Source of the DNA: Arenibacter palladensis
GTDB taxonomy: Bacteria; Bacteroidota; Bacteroidia; Flavobacteriales; Flavobacteriaceae
Length of the DNA: 64,000 nucleotides
Direction: 5' to 3'
Assembly: GCF_900129275.1 (NCBI RefSeq)
Contig: NZ_FQUX01000007.1
Span: forward strand, 230,123-294,122
Shown in pieces: positions 19,716 to 28,319 of this stretch. The notes beneath the pieces were generated by a model. That model searched no databases, was not told the origin of the DNA, and saw only the letters and a list, made by a program, of their open reading frames with translations. The number at the start of each line of letters is the position of its first letter. Within the stretch, counting starts at the first letter, position 1. The position numbers and the translations under genes are program-made.

Positions 19716-20179
19716 TGCGATCCATACAACTCTTCCTATGCCTTTTGGTAATTTCCTGTTCTGGGCAAAAAGGTGTGCCCCAGGATAAAGCTCATAGTTC
19801 CGTGCAAAAATCAGGGGAACTTCAACTGATATTGGCGGATAATTATAGCGGAGTGGAACAGTCAGAATTTCAGATAGTAAGGGATGCAAAGACATTAAAG
19901 AATTTTTTCCTTCAGATAAACAGGACCAGAAAGCCAGGCCTCCCTATTCCAGAGGTGGATTTTAGCAAGGAGCTACTCTTAATATATTGTGCTGGTACAA
20001 CTAGGGGTGTCGGAGGAGCGGCGTTGCTACTTATTAAAGATTCCCAGGATAGCATTGTAGTTGGACCAAAGGAGTTAACACCTTCCAAGAAGGAAGTCAC
20101 TTATGTAACCACCACACCTTTTAGCATTTATAAAATGCTACTTACTCCTAAAGAAATCAGTTTTCAACAATTAAAGTAG
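19715..20179 (+). CDS. Small lipoprotein, possibly PrcB-like
   Basis: A 154-residue protein with a lipoprotein signal peptide (LLVISC, lipid-modified Cys about residue 15). The rest is one small domain, with a DAKTLKNFF helix, then VDFSKELLLIYCAG and two hydrophobic strands. This pattern resembles the PrcB_C family (subunit of a surface protease complex), but the match is judged by eye and weak. It is translationally coupled to bshA, although a functional link to bacillithiol is not evident. Confidence 0.75.
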   Translation: MRSIQLFLCLLVISCSGQKGVPQDKAHSSVQKSGELQLILADNYSGVEQSEFQIVRDAKTLKNFFLQINRTRKPGLPIPEVDFSKELLLIYCAGTTRGVGGAALLLIKDSQDSIVVGPKELTPSKKEVTYVTTTPFSIYKMLLTPKEISFQQLK

Positions 20180-20424
20180 GGTCTATAGATCCCTGTCTTC
20201 AATAAAAACCGTAACTGAAGATGTTCTAAGTACTCTTATTGAACCTAAGTGGATAGATTTTTACTCCGGTGATATTTCAAGCCCATTCCGTCGGTTAAAA
20301 TGCCGTTTTCATGGATGAAAAAATATTGGGATTTCGAAATTGCTAATGCAAGTTTTGTAAGAAACCGCTTAACGATTTTTAAGGCTTTTTGTAGAATTTA
20401 AATGGTGTCCATTTAACATTGCCA

Positions 20425-20432
20425 TAGCTTTG
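20425..20432 (+). promoter_or_regulatory. Candidate -7 promoter element of the OmpA-family gene
   Basis: TAGCTTTG matches the Bacteroidota -7 consensus TAnnTTTG and lies 36 nt before the ATG at 20469. A good TTG-type -33 element at the usual spacing is not apparent, so this is tentative. Confidence 0.3.
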
Positions 20433-20468
20433 GACAAAGATTTAAAAGAATCCCAAAATTAAATTGTT

Positions 20469-21638
20469 ATGAAAACCTACGCGTTTGCTATTACCTTTTT
20501 AAGTGCTCTTACCTTTAATTTTAGTGGTGCCCAAGAGTTACAACTTACCTCTAAGGATAGTGTAGTTACCAGTTCATGGGTCTTAGGAGTGGGCTACAAT
20601 ATTGTAGACGATTCAGCTACACCTTTTGGTGATGATTTTCTTAATATCAAGGAAACTTGGAATGCACTTCCTTATCCGTCCTCAATAAGTATCGGTAGAT
20701 TTTTTAAAAATGGTCTGGGAATAAAGGCCATAGGTTCGTACAATAAATATGATGTAGGTAAGAAAGTTGACGGAGTAATTAATACGGTGGAAAGGGATTA
20801 TTACGCCATTGATGGTATGATCAGTTATGACCTGAACAAGATTTTTGGAGAAACGGGCTGGTTCGATCCATTTCTACAAGCTGGTGCCGGTTACAGTGAT
20901 ATAGGTTCTGTGGGAAGGGCAACCGCAAATGCTGGTTTTGGATTTAATACCTGGTTTAATGATAAATGGGGATTAAACTTTAATACCATGGGCAAATGGG
21001 GAATTAAGGAAGGATCCACCAAACAGTTACAACATTCCGCTGGAGTAGTATACAGGTTTGGAATTGAAAAGGAATTGTCCAAAAAGGGATTGGAGAAGTT
21101 GGCGTTGATCGAGGAAAACCAAAGGGTTTCGGACTCTATTGCTGCCGCCAAAAAAGCAGAGGAAGAGGCAAGGCTTATGGCTGAGCGTTTGGCCCAAGAA
21201 AAGGAGAAGGCACGTTTGGCTGCAGAAGAGCAGGCTAGAATAGATGCAGAAAACAGAAGAAGGGCAGAGTTGGAAAATAAAATTAAGGATCTCGGTAATG
21301 TATACTTCAGCCTCAACTCTTCCTACTTGAGCAAGCCTTATAAGGAATTGTTGGATAAGTTGGCTGCGTTAATGGAAGAAAATCCGGCCTTGACACTGAA
21401 AGTGGGATCACATGCAGATTCCAGAGGGGCTGAGAAATATAACCAATGGCTATCTGAGAAGAGGGTGAAACAAACCTTGGATTATTTGATCGGTACCAAA
21501 GGAATAAGTGCCTCAAGATTAACCGGGGAAGGTTTTGGAGAAACCCAATTAACGAACGAATGTGACAATAACACATACTGTCCAGAATCCAAACACAAAC
21601 TAAACAGAAGATCTGAGTTTGAGGTGGTGGCATTTTAA
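20469..21638 (+). CDS. OmpA-family outer membrane protein
   Basis: A 389-residue protein with a signal peptide (1-21). The N-terminal beta-barrel covers about 35-205. An alanine/glutamate/lysine-rich coiled-coil linker follows (about 210-275). The C-terminal OmpA/MotB peptidoglycan-binding domain (about 280-388) has the HADSRG...LSEKRV pattern whose Asp and Arg bind diaminopimelate. It anchors the outer membrane to the wall. A 289-nt region lies upstream and a strong stem-loop follows, so it is probably monocistronic and separate from the FemAB-like genes downstream. Confidence 0.92.
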   Translation: MKTYAFAITFLSALTFNFSGAQELQLTSKDSVVTSSWVLGVGYNIVDDSATPFGDDFLNIKETWNALPYPSSISIGRFFKNGLGIKAIGSYNKYDVGKKVDGVINTVERDYYAIDGMISYDLNKIFGETGWFDPFLQAGAGYSDIGSVGRATANAGFGFNTWFNDKWGLNFNTMGKWGIKEGSTKQLQHSAGVVYRFGIEKELSKKGLEKLALIEENQRVSDSIAAAKKAEEEARLMAERLAQEKEKARLAAEEQARIDAENRRRAELENKIKDLGNVYFSLNSSYLSKPYKELLDKLAALMEENPALTLKVGSHADSRGAEKYNQWLSEKRVKQTLDYLIGTKGISASRLTGEGFGETQLTNECDNNTYCPESKHKLNRRSEFEVVAF

Positions 21639-21709
21639 AAGTGAATTCTAAGAGCCATATAAAATGTCCCTTAGAAATTAATAATGATTAAAATAACTAA
21701 TAAGAACAT

Positions 21710-21745
21710 CCGGGATAAGTGTTGAACATTTATCTCGGATTAAAT
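21710..21745 (+). terminator. Putative terminator after the OmpA-family gene
   Basis: A 13-bp stem with two G-U pairs (ccgggataagtgt with acatttatctcgg, loop tga) is followed by a T-rich stretch. It lies 71 nt after the stop at 21638 and separates ompA from the FemAB-like array. Confidence 0.6.
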
Positions 21746-21814
21746 TTTTAACCATAAACACTTTTCAAAAGGGTCAAATTAAATATTATTAACGGTAATT
21801 AAATAAACGGAGTT

Positions 21815-22996
21815 ATGATTCACAGAAGACTTCAGAAATTGAATTTTTATTTCGAATTTTTTGAAAAGGATTCTATATTTCCATTTTATGAGAGCGTAAA
21901 TAATAATACTAATGGCGAGATTAGTGTTAATCAAAGTACAGAGGAAATAGGGAGATTTAAAAATAGGGTAAGTATTGTGAATTTTATTCCACCCTACTTA
22001 GATTTAAAAATTAATAAACAAAACGCACCTTATAGGGCATTTCAAGTTAAGCCTAGGACGGGATTTATTATGGATCTTAGCCAATATTCAGCTGCTGATG
22101 AATATTTAAAATCACATTTGGGCTCTAAGAATAGAAGGAGTATCTTAAGTAGATTAAAAAAGTTAGAAACCTGTTTTGACATTACTTATAAAAATTATTT
22201 TGGTGAAATAGATGAATCGGAGTATGAGTTTTTGTTTCAGGAGTTTGAGCTTATGATTGGCAGTAGGTTCGAGCAAAGAGGGGACGAGCATGTGGGTTTT
22301 CAAAGATGGGATGAGTATAAGGAAAGCGTTTATGATTTAATAGTTGAGAATAGAGCTTCTCTTTTTGTAATATATGATAAGAAAAAGCCTATAGCAATAA
22401 ATCTGAATTATCATTTCGACAATATCCTGGATATTGCCATACCTTCCTATGATATTGATTATTCTAAATTTGGTTTGGGACAAATTGTCCTGGTTAAACA
22501 ATTGGAGTGGTGTTTTCAAAATGATATTAAGATGGTGGATATGCGATGGGGGGATCTGCCGTATAAACGCCTTTGGTGCAATAAGATCGAAGAGTACAAA
22601 TGCGACGTAGTTTATAACAAAAATAACCCAACAAATCTAATACTCGCTTTTACTATTGCAAAGTACTTGAACATTAAAAAGTCAATGGGAAAAAGCAAAA
22701 TACAGCAATTAAGATTAAAGTTTTTACGCAAGAATAGGACAAAAAATGAAACCGTCGACAAAGTTGACGTTGTAGCTGCAATTAGAATTGAAGACTTGGC
22801 GGAACTTCCTTCCACTGATCAGATAAGGGCTTTAGACTTAAGTGAGAATGAATATCAGTTTTTACGTAATCCAGTATATAATTATCAATATACCCATTCA
22901 GCACATTCGAGCGACATTGATGTTTATAGCCTCGATAATGAGGAAATGAGCTACATTATTGCAGGAAAACGGAAATTGCAAAAACTTATTTTGTAA
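21815..22996 (+). CDS. FemAB/GNAT-like acyltransferase, tandem paralog 1
   Basis: A 393-residue soluble protein with no signal peptide. It has the two-lobed GNAT_acetyltransf_6/FemAB-like fold. An N-terminal lobe contains IPPYLDLK and an LSQYSAADEYLK segment. The acyl-transfer core (about 185-275) has LFVIYDKKKPI, then DIDYSKFGLG, then DMRWGDLPYKRLWCN. The C-terminal 55 residues carry a motif shared with the next three genes: FLRNPVYNYQY, HSSDIDVY and SYIIAGK. FemAB-type enzymes add amino acids from aminoacyl-tRNA, and related GNATs transfer acyl groups to surface sugars. The substrate here is unknown. It is the first of four adjacent copies. Confidence 0.85.
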   Translation: MIHRRLQKLNFYFEFFEKDSIFPFYESVNNNTNGEISVNQSTEEIGRFKNRVSIVNFIPPYLDLKINKQNAPYRAFQVKPRTGFIMDLSQYSAADEYLKSHLGSKNRRSILSRLKKLETCFDITYKNYFGEIDESEYEFLFQEFELMIGSRFEQRGDEHVGFQRWDEYKESVYDLIVENRASLFVIYDKKKPIAINLNYHFDNILDIAIPSYDIDYSKFGLGQIVLVKQLEWCFQNDIKMVDMRWGDLPYKRLWCNKIEEYKCDVVYNKNNPTNLILAFTIAKYLNIKKSMGKSKIQQLRLKFLRKNRTKNETVDKVDVVAAIRIEDLAELPSTDQIRALDLSENEYQFLRNPVYNYQYTHSAHSSDIDVYSLDNEEMSYIIAGKRKLQKLIL

Positions 22997-23207
22997 TTTA
23001 GCATACTAAACATTGGTATAAGGTTTTGTGAATTATGAAGATCCGATCGCACGGAATTAATCGTACATCCTTAGCGTAGTTCACATTAGTTTTTAGTTTT
23101 CATATAGTTGAATTTACTTTTTCTACATGCTTAACTGGTGTTCATTGCCCTATTTGTATCACAAAATGATATGTTAAAAAATTCTTTTCGTCTAAATAAA
23201 GTTCCCC

Positions 23208-24377
23208 ATGCTTAAAAGACTCAACTTCTTTTTCGAATTTTTTGAGAAAAATTCGATTTTTCCATTTTATGAAAGTTTAGTTAATAATATTAATAGCCAT
23301 ATCCTCACAAATGAAAATAAAGAGGAATTAAAAAGAAGTATAACTGGACAATGTGTTTGTGTAGTAAACATGATTCCTCCATATGTTGATTTAAAAATAA
23401 ATCAACAAAAAGCTCCCTATAGGGCATTTCGAATCAAATCTAGAACTGGGTTTATAATTGATCTAAGTCAATATTCAAATGCGGAAGAGTATTTAAAGTT
23501 GCATTTAGGATCAAGGCATAGGAAGAATATTTTAAGTAAATTAAGAAGACTTGAATCCTGTTTTGATATTAGATACAAAATTCATTTTGGTGAAATGGAT
23601 GAAGTTGAGTATGAGAATTTGTTTGAGGAGTTTGAACAAATGATAAGGAATAGGTTCCAGCAAAGGGGGGAAGAACACGTTGGGTTAAAAAGATGGGATT
23701 TATATAAGGAAAATGTTCTAGATTTGATTCTAAAGAAGAGAGCTTCTTTATTCGTTATTTATGATGGTAAAAAGCCTATATCAATAAATCTAAATTACCA
23801 TTTTGAAAATATAATGGATAGCGCCATAACGTCTTATGATATTGATTATGCCAAATTTGGTGTTGGGAATATTGCAGTTTTAAATAAATTGGAGTGGTGT
23901 TATCAAAATGATTATATAAGAATTGATATGCGTTGGGGAGAATTACCTTACAAGCGTCTATGGTGCAATGCAATCGAGGATTATAGATGCGATGTAGTTT
24001 ATGATAACAATAAATTGATAGCTATGCCCTTGGCCTTTTTGGTTTCCAAGTATATCATCCTTAAGAAATTGTTGCTCGAACGTAAAGTAATACCTTTAAA
24101 TTTTAAATTTTGGGGTAATCAAAAAGCCAAGGAAAATGTCCAAAGTGACGATGCATCAACATTTAAAACTGAAGACTTAGCGCAACTTCCATCTGAGGAT
24201 GACATAAGCATTGTGGATTTAGGAGAAAAGGAGTTTCATTTTTTGCGTAATCCCGTGTATAATTTTCAATACTCTAATTTTGAGCATAGCAGGGATGTCA
24301 ATGTCTATGAAGTCAAAAATGAGAAAATGAGCTATATCATCACGGGGAAATCGCAATTGCAAAAGCTTATTTTTTAA
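23208..24377 (+). CDS. FemAB/GNAT-like acyltransferase, tandem paralog 2
   Basis: A 389-residue protein, the closest relative of paralog 1 and alignable end to end. It shares the N-terminal LNFFFEFFEKNSIFPFYES, the IPPYVDLK segment, the core DIDYAKFGVG and DMRWGELPYKRLWCN motifs, and the C-terminal FLRNPVYNFQY, HSRDVNVY and SYIITGK motif. It is 211 nt downstream of paralog 1. That gap shows no gene or clear terminator, so it may have its own promoter. Confidence 0.85.
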   Translation: MLKRLNFFFEFFEKNSIFPFYESLVNNINSHILTNENKEELKRSITGQCVCVVNMIPPYVDLKINQQKAPYRAFRIKSRTGFIIDLSQYSNAEEYLKLHLGSRHRKNILSKLRRLESCFDIRYKIHFGEMDEVEYENLFEEFEQMIRNRFQQRGEEHVGLKRWDLYKENVLDLILKKRASLFVIYDGKKPISINLNYHFENIMDSAITSYDIDYAKFGVGNIAVLNKLEWCYQNDYIRIDMRWGELPYKRLWCNAIEDYRCDVVYDNNKLIAMPLAFLVSKYIILKKLLLERKVIPLNFKFWGNQKAKENVQSDDASTFKTEDLAQLPSEDDISIVDLGEKEFHFLRNPVYNFQYSNFEHSRDVNVYEVKNEKMSYIITGKSQLQKLIF

Positions 24378-24589
24378 GCTAATTTCCTTAAGTGGGAAAG
24401 AATTATGGTAATTGTGAACATTCTTGGACTAAAGATTAGGGTTATAGTCTGATTTTAATGACATCAGTTGTTTAGAAGGGTTATCTGGGAATATTGTTTA
24501 CCTGAAATGTCTTTAAAATTGATTAGAATTACTGATTGTTATAAGAAAACGATATTTTGACAAAATCCAATTAATTTTTTAAGTTCTCC

Positions 24590-25768
24590 ATGTCAAAAAA
24601 ACTAAATTTTAGTTTTGAATTTTTTGAGAGGAATACAGTTTTTCCTTTTTACCAAGGTGTTTATAATAAAACCAATGGTACTACTCTAATCAATAGTAAT
24701 TTAGATAGTAGAGGGGAGTATCTTAATAAAATTTGTATCGTTCAATATATTCCGCCCTATTTTGAACTTAAAATGGATAAGGAAAATTCTCCTTTTGATT
24801 TATATAAAATCACCGCTATTCCGGGTTTTAGAGCGGATCTGGAGGGTTTTAACAATGTAGAGGAGTACATGAAGGTGCAGTTATCAAAAGGAGTGATGAA
24901 AACTATTAAAAGTCGCCTCAGAAGACTGGAGAAATGCTTTGACATCACCTACGAGATGTATTATGGGGCTATAACCAAGGAAAAATATAGTTTCTTGTTC
25001 GATCAATTGGAAATAATGATAAATAAGAGGTTCGCACAGAGAAATGAAGGACATTCTGGGTTAAAAAAGTGGGCATTGTACAAGGAAAATGCTTATCAGT
25101 TGATTTTGGATAAAAAGGCTACATTTTTTTTAATTTCTGATGGAGAAAAGCCAATTGTGATAGGTCTTAATTTTCTATATCAAAATATTTTCGATAGTGC
25201 TATTACTTCCTATGACATTGATTATGCTAAATTCGGACTTGGTAATATAGCTGTATTAAGAAAAATGGAATGGTGTTTTAATAATGGCTTCAGTAGATTT
25301 GATATGAGATGGGGAGATTTGGCATATAAGCGATTGTGGTGCAATGCCATTGAGCAGTACGAGTGTCACATATTGTACAACAAAAAAAATATTGGTTATA
25401 GGATATCGGCCTATATGGTAATTTTAATTATGAAATTCAAGATATATTTAAGAGAAAAAAATATTTTGCCTATTAAACCAAAGATTAGATCTATATATAA
25501 AAGGATAGCTAAAAGATCTGCATCAAAAGAAACTAAAGTTACGAATGTTGAATTGGTCGATTTAAGTGGGAATGAATGTTATTCAGAACACCATAAAGTA
25601 GATACTAGTACTGATGAGTATTCTTTTTTACGGAAAATAAGATATGATTTTCAATACATTAATTCTGAGCATTCCAATAGTATCAATATATATAAAATGT
25701 TTGACAGAGATAATTCATATATCATTGCTGGAAAAAATAAAACCCAACAAATAATCTTCAAAAACTAA
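24590..25768 (+). CDS. FemAB/GNAT-like acyltransferase, tandem paralog 3
   Basis: A 392-residue family member, more diverged than copies 1 and 2 in the N-terminal lobe (IPPYFELKMDKENSPF) and the linker after the core. It keeps the DIDYAKFGLG and DMRWGDLAYKRLWCN motifs and the C-terminal FLRKIRYDFQY, HSNSINIY and SYIIAGK motif. It lies 212 nt after paralog 2, nearly the same spacing as between copies 1 and 2, which fits duplication of gene plus leader. A stem-loop follows its stop. Confidence 0.85.
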   Translation: MSKKLNFSFEFFERNTVFPFYQGVYNKTNGTTLINSNLDSRGEYLNKICIVQYIPPYFELKMDKENSPFDLYKITAIPGFRADLEGFNNVEEYMKVQLSKGVMKTIKSRLRRLEKCFDITYEMYYGAITKEKYSFLFDQLEIMINKRFAQRNEGHSGLKKWALYKENAYQLILDKKATFFLISDGEKPIVIGLNFLYQNIFDSAITSYDIDYAKFGLGNIAVLRKMEWCFNNGFSRFDMRWGDLAYKRLWCNAIEQYECHILYNKKNIGYRISAYMVILIMKFKIYLREKNILPIKPKIRSIYKRIAKRSASKETKVTNVELVDLSGNECYSEHHKVDTSTDEYSFLRKIRYDFQYINSEHSNSINIYKMFDRDNSYIIAGKNKTQQIIFKN

Positions 25769-25774
25769 GTACTT

Positions 25775-25820
25775 GAATCCATTAATTGGCGTTAGTTAAA
25801 TTAATGGGTTCCAATTTTTT
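25775..25820 (+). terminator. Putative terminator between FemAB-like paralogs 3 and 4
   Basis: A 13-bp stem (gaatccattaatt with aattaatgggttc, one G-T pair) with an 11-nt loop is followed within 3 nt by six Ts. It ends 8 nt before the ATG of paralog 4, so it may act as an attenuator for that gene. Confidence 0.5.
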
Positions 25821-25828
25821 AAAATAGT

Positions 25829-26983
25829 ATGAGTAATAATATAATTTTTGATGCGGTCTTCTATGAAAGAAAGACGGAGTGTTCATTAGTGAACAATGTT
25901 TATTTAAAAAACAGTCCAGAAAAATCTATTTATGCTCAAGGGAGCACCGAAAATAATTTTAAATCTGGGATTCGTATTGTGGATGATGTGCCGCCCTATG
26001 TAAATATTGAATTTCAAGAAAAATATGACTCTTATCAAATATTGAATAGTAGCGTTTTGGATTTTTATGTAAATCTCGAAGGTTATTCCGATGTTCAAGA
26101 ATACTTAAAAAGCCAAATGGGAGCAAAGAGTAGATCTAGATTAAGGGGGTTGGTCAATAGATTGGAAAAATGCTTTGATATAACTTATAAAATATATTTT
26201 GGAGAAATTACAAAGGAGGAGTACGAGTTGCTGTTTGAATATCTGAAAAAGTTTATCGAGGAAAGATTTTCTCAAAGAGGTGATAAACATCAAGCAATGG
26301 AGGAATGGAATTTATATAAGGAACGGACCTTCGAGATGATCTTGAAAAAAGAAGCTTCCCTATATGTCATTTATAATGAAAACAGACCTATTGATATTTG
26401 TCTTAACTATCATATTGCCAGTGTTTATGTCAACAAAATAAGGTCATATGATATTGACTATTCTAAATTTAGACTGGGCTATATAGACATTATAAAACAA
26501 CTGGAATGGTGTCTTGAAAATAATTACGCTATTTTTGATTTAATGAGGGGTGATTTGCGGTACAAGCGGGAGTTTTGCAACAACATTATTAATTTTGATC
26601 GGTATATTTTATATAAGAGAAACAGCTTAAGCGGCAAATTAATGGCCTATTTAAAAACTAAGGAGTTGGTGTTAAGGCCAAAATTAAAATTTGTAAAGAC
26701 AGCTTTCAGAAAAGTATTAAAAAAGAAAGAGTCAGATGTCAATTCGGAGCCGAATGAACCGACAGAAACAATAATTATCAATTTGAGCGAATTTCCTAAG
26801 GATATAGAAGTGGAATTGATAGATATAAATCAAAAAGAGTATGCGTTACTTCGAAAAGGAGTATATGATTATCAGTACAGTACTTCTGAGCATTCGAAAG
26901 GTATCCAAATTTTTAAAATAAAAGATGTACCCAATTCCTATATAATAAAAGGTCAGTCCAATATGGTACAAATGGAAATTTAA
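25829..26983 (+). CDS. FemAB/GNAT-like acyltransferase, tandem paralog 4 (most diverged)
   Basis: A 384-residue family member with the most altered sequence of the four. The N-terminus lacks the FEFFE motif, the central strand reads DIDYSKFRLG, and the DMRWGDL motif of the other copies has become DLMRGDLRYKREFCN. This may change the substrate pocket. The C-terminal motif is kept (LLRKGVYDYQY, HSKGIQIF, SYIIKGQ). It sits only 60 nt after paralog 3, with a stem-loop in that gap, and ends at a strong bidirectional terminator shared with the convergent repeat-protein gene. Confidence 0.85.
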   Translation: MSNNIIFDAVFYERKTECSLVNNVYLKNSPEKSIYAQGSTENNFKSGIRIVDDVPPYVNIEFQEKYDSYQILNSSVLDFYVNLEGYSDVQEYLKSQMGAKSRSRLRGLVNRLEKCFDITYKIYFGEITKEEYELLFEYLKKFIEERFSQRGDKHQAMEEWNLYKERTFEMILKKEASLYVIYNENRPIDICLNYHIASVYVNKIRSYDIDYSKFRLGYIDIIKQLEWCLENNYAIFDLMRGDLRYKREFCNNIINFDRYILYKRNSLSGKLMAYLKTKELVLRPKLKFVKTAFRKVLKKKESDVNSEPNEPTETIIINLSEFPKDIEVELIDINQKEYALLRKGVYDYQYSTSEHSKGIQIFKIKDVPNSYIIKGQSNMVQMEI

Positions 26984-27023
26984 AAAGGTAATTAAAACTA
27001 AACTATGTTTTAATTACCTTTTT
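26982..27023. terminator. Bidirectional terminator between convergent genes
   Basis: A perfect 17-bp inverted repeat (aaaaaggtaattaaaac and its complement) has an 8-nt loop and A/T tracts on both sides. It begins in the stop codon of FemAB-like paralog 4 and lies 44 nt from the stop of the minus-strand repeat-protein gene. Confidence 0.8.
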
Positions 27024-27067
27024 TATATAAGACCGATCGAAAGATAATTAATCAAATTAGTGTAAAG

Positions 27068-28285
27068 TTATTTTTCAGAAATGTATTTTTCAAGTTTCTC
27101 CAAACGACTTGTCAATATTTTTAAACCATCTTTTTCATTTTCAAATTTAGAGTTGGCATGTTTCAATTCCTCAATTTCTTTTTGTTGATCTATTATGTAC
27201 AATGTCAGTTCTTCTATTTTTTGAAGCAACTTTGCATTCATTTCCCCCAACATTATACCATTAAGCCTGACTTCTGCGGCACTTGGGATGTTCTCTAAGT
27301 GACCTTTTTCTAAAATATGCCTTTCCACTTCTTTTAAAGTAGGGAGATCATAATTTTTTGTAAACACAAAATCGGGCCAATTTTGGGATAATTCCACTCT
27401 AATTTCCTCAGCCAGCACATTACCATCCACAGCCAATGCATAACCGTTAGGAACATTGGTTATTCCAATTCCTACTCTACCACCAGCGTTATAATACACA
27501 TTTGTTCCAGATACCGTCCAAGGAGATGCTGTAATGAGGGTCCCGTTTATGAGAATGCTATTGGCATTTATTGTCCCATCAACATCTAAATCAAAGTTGG
27601 GATTGTTGGTGCCTATACCTACATTACCGGAAATGTAGTAGGTTTCTGATCCAGATACTGACCATGGCGATGCCGGGAGCGGAGCTCCATTGATTAATAG
27701 ATTGGTAGCATTTACAGTTCCGGCTACATCCAAAGCAAATCCAGGGTTGTTGGTTCCTATTCCAACACGTCCCGCATTGTAAAAGGTGTTGACCCCGGAC
27801 AGGGACCATGGTGATCCTGGGAGTGGGGCTCCATTAATTAATAGATTGGTAGCATTTACAGTTCCGGCTACATCCAAAGCAAATCCAGGGTTGTTGGTTC
27901 CTATTCCAACACGTCCCGCATTGTAAAAGGTGTTGGACCCGGATAAGGACCACGGCGATTCTGGCAATGGTGCACCGTTAATCAACAAATTTGAAGCGTT
28001 AACCGTTCCAGAAACATCCAAGGCATAGCCTGGATTATTGGTGCCAATTCCTACCCTGCCAGCATTGTAAAATGTGTTGACTCCGCTGAGAGACCAAGGG
28101 GAGCTTTGCATTAACGCACCATTTACAAATATTTCAGTGGCACTGAAAGATCCGGCCACTTCAAGGTTATAGTTTGGTGTTAGTGTACCTATACCCACAT
28201 TTCCTGATGCAGGGTAATAATTTCCTTGGCTATACCCGTAAAGGACAAAGAGGAAGGCTAATGGTGCAATGTATTTTCTTTTCAT
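27068..28285 (-). CDS. Surface repeat protein, 48-residue repeats and coiled-coil C-terminal module
   Basis: A 405-residue protein with a signal peptide (1-20). Next comes a partial and then five tandem 48-residue repeats with consensus SPWSLSG-NTFYNAGRVGIG, TNNPGFALDVAGTV and NATNLLINGAPLP. The C-terminal module (about 300-405) has WPDFVFTKNYDLPTL, EVERHILEKGHL and MLGEMNAKLLQKIEELTLY, ending in a coiled coil. The VGIGTxxP-LDV repeats are widespread in Bacteroidota fibre-like surface proteins, in which such C-terminal coils probably trimerise. Two adjacent repeats are nearly identical in DNA. No T9SS sorting domain was found. The function is unknown, perhaps adhesion. Confidence 0.85.
   Translation of the reverse strand: MKRKYIAPLAFLFVLYGYSQGNYYPASGNVGIGTLTPNYNLEVAGSFSATEIFVNGALMQSSPWSLSGVNTFYNAGRVGIGTNNPGYALDVSGTVNASNLLINGAPLPESPWSLSGSNTFYNAGRVGIGTNNPGFALDVAGTVNATNLLINGAPLPGSPWSLSGVNTFYNAGRVGIGTNNPGFALDVAGTVNATNLLINGAPLPASPWSVSGSETYYISGNVGIGTNNPNFDLDVDGTINANSILINGTLITASPWTVSGTNVYYNAGGRVGIGITNVPNGYALAVDGNVLAEEIRVELSQNWPDFVFTKNYDLPTLKEVERHILEKGHLENIPSAAEVRLNGIMLGEMNAKLLQKIEELTLYIIDQQKEIEELKHANSKFENEKDGLKILTSRLEKLEKYISEK
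27560..28110 (-). repeat. Tandem 144-bp coding repeats
   Basis: Units of 144 bp (48 codons) repeat inside the surface-protein gene. The units starting near 27701 and 27845 are almost identical over most of their length, while the outer units are more diverged. The uniform period keeps the reading frame, so unit number could change by recombination without breaking the protein. Confidence 0.85.
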
Positions 28286-28319
28286 GATTATTTAATTTTA
28301 AAAGCCAATCCCTTCGGGA

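Noticed and set aside
21815..26983. Assembly duplication as the cause of the four tandem genes
   Set aside because: The copies differ substantially in sequence along their length, including the intergenic parts, so they are true diverged paralogs.
27560..28110. Regularly spaced repeats reminiscent of a CRISPR array
   Set aside because: The 144-bp period contains no short constant repeat separated by unique spacers; the whole unit is repeated and it is in frame within a signal-peptide-bearing surface protein.
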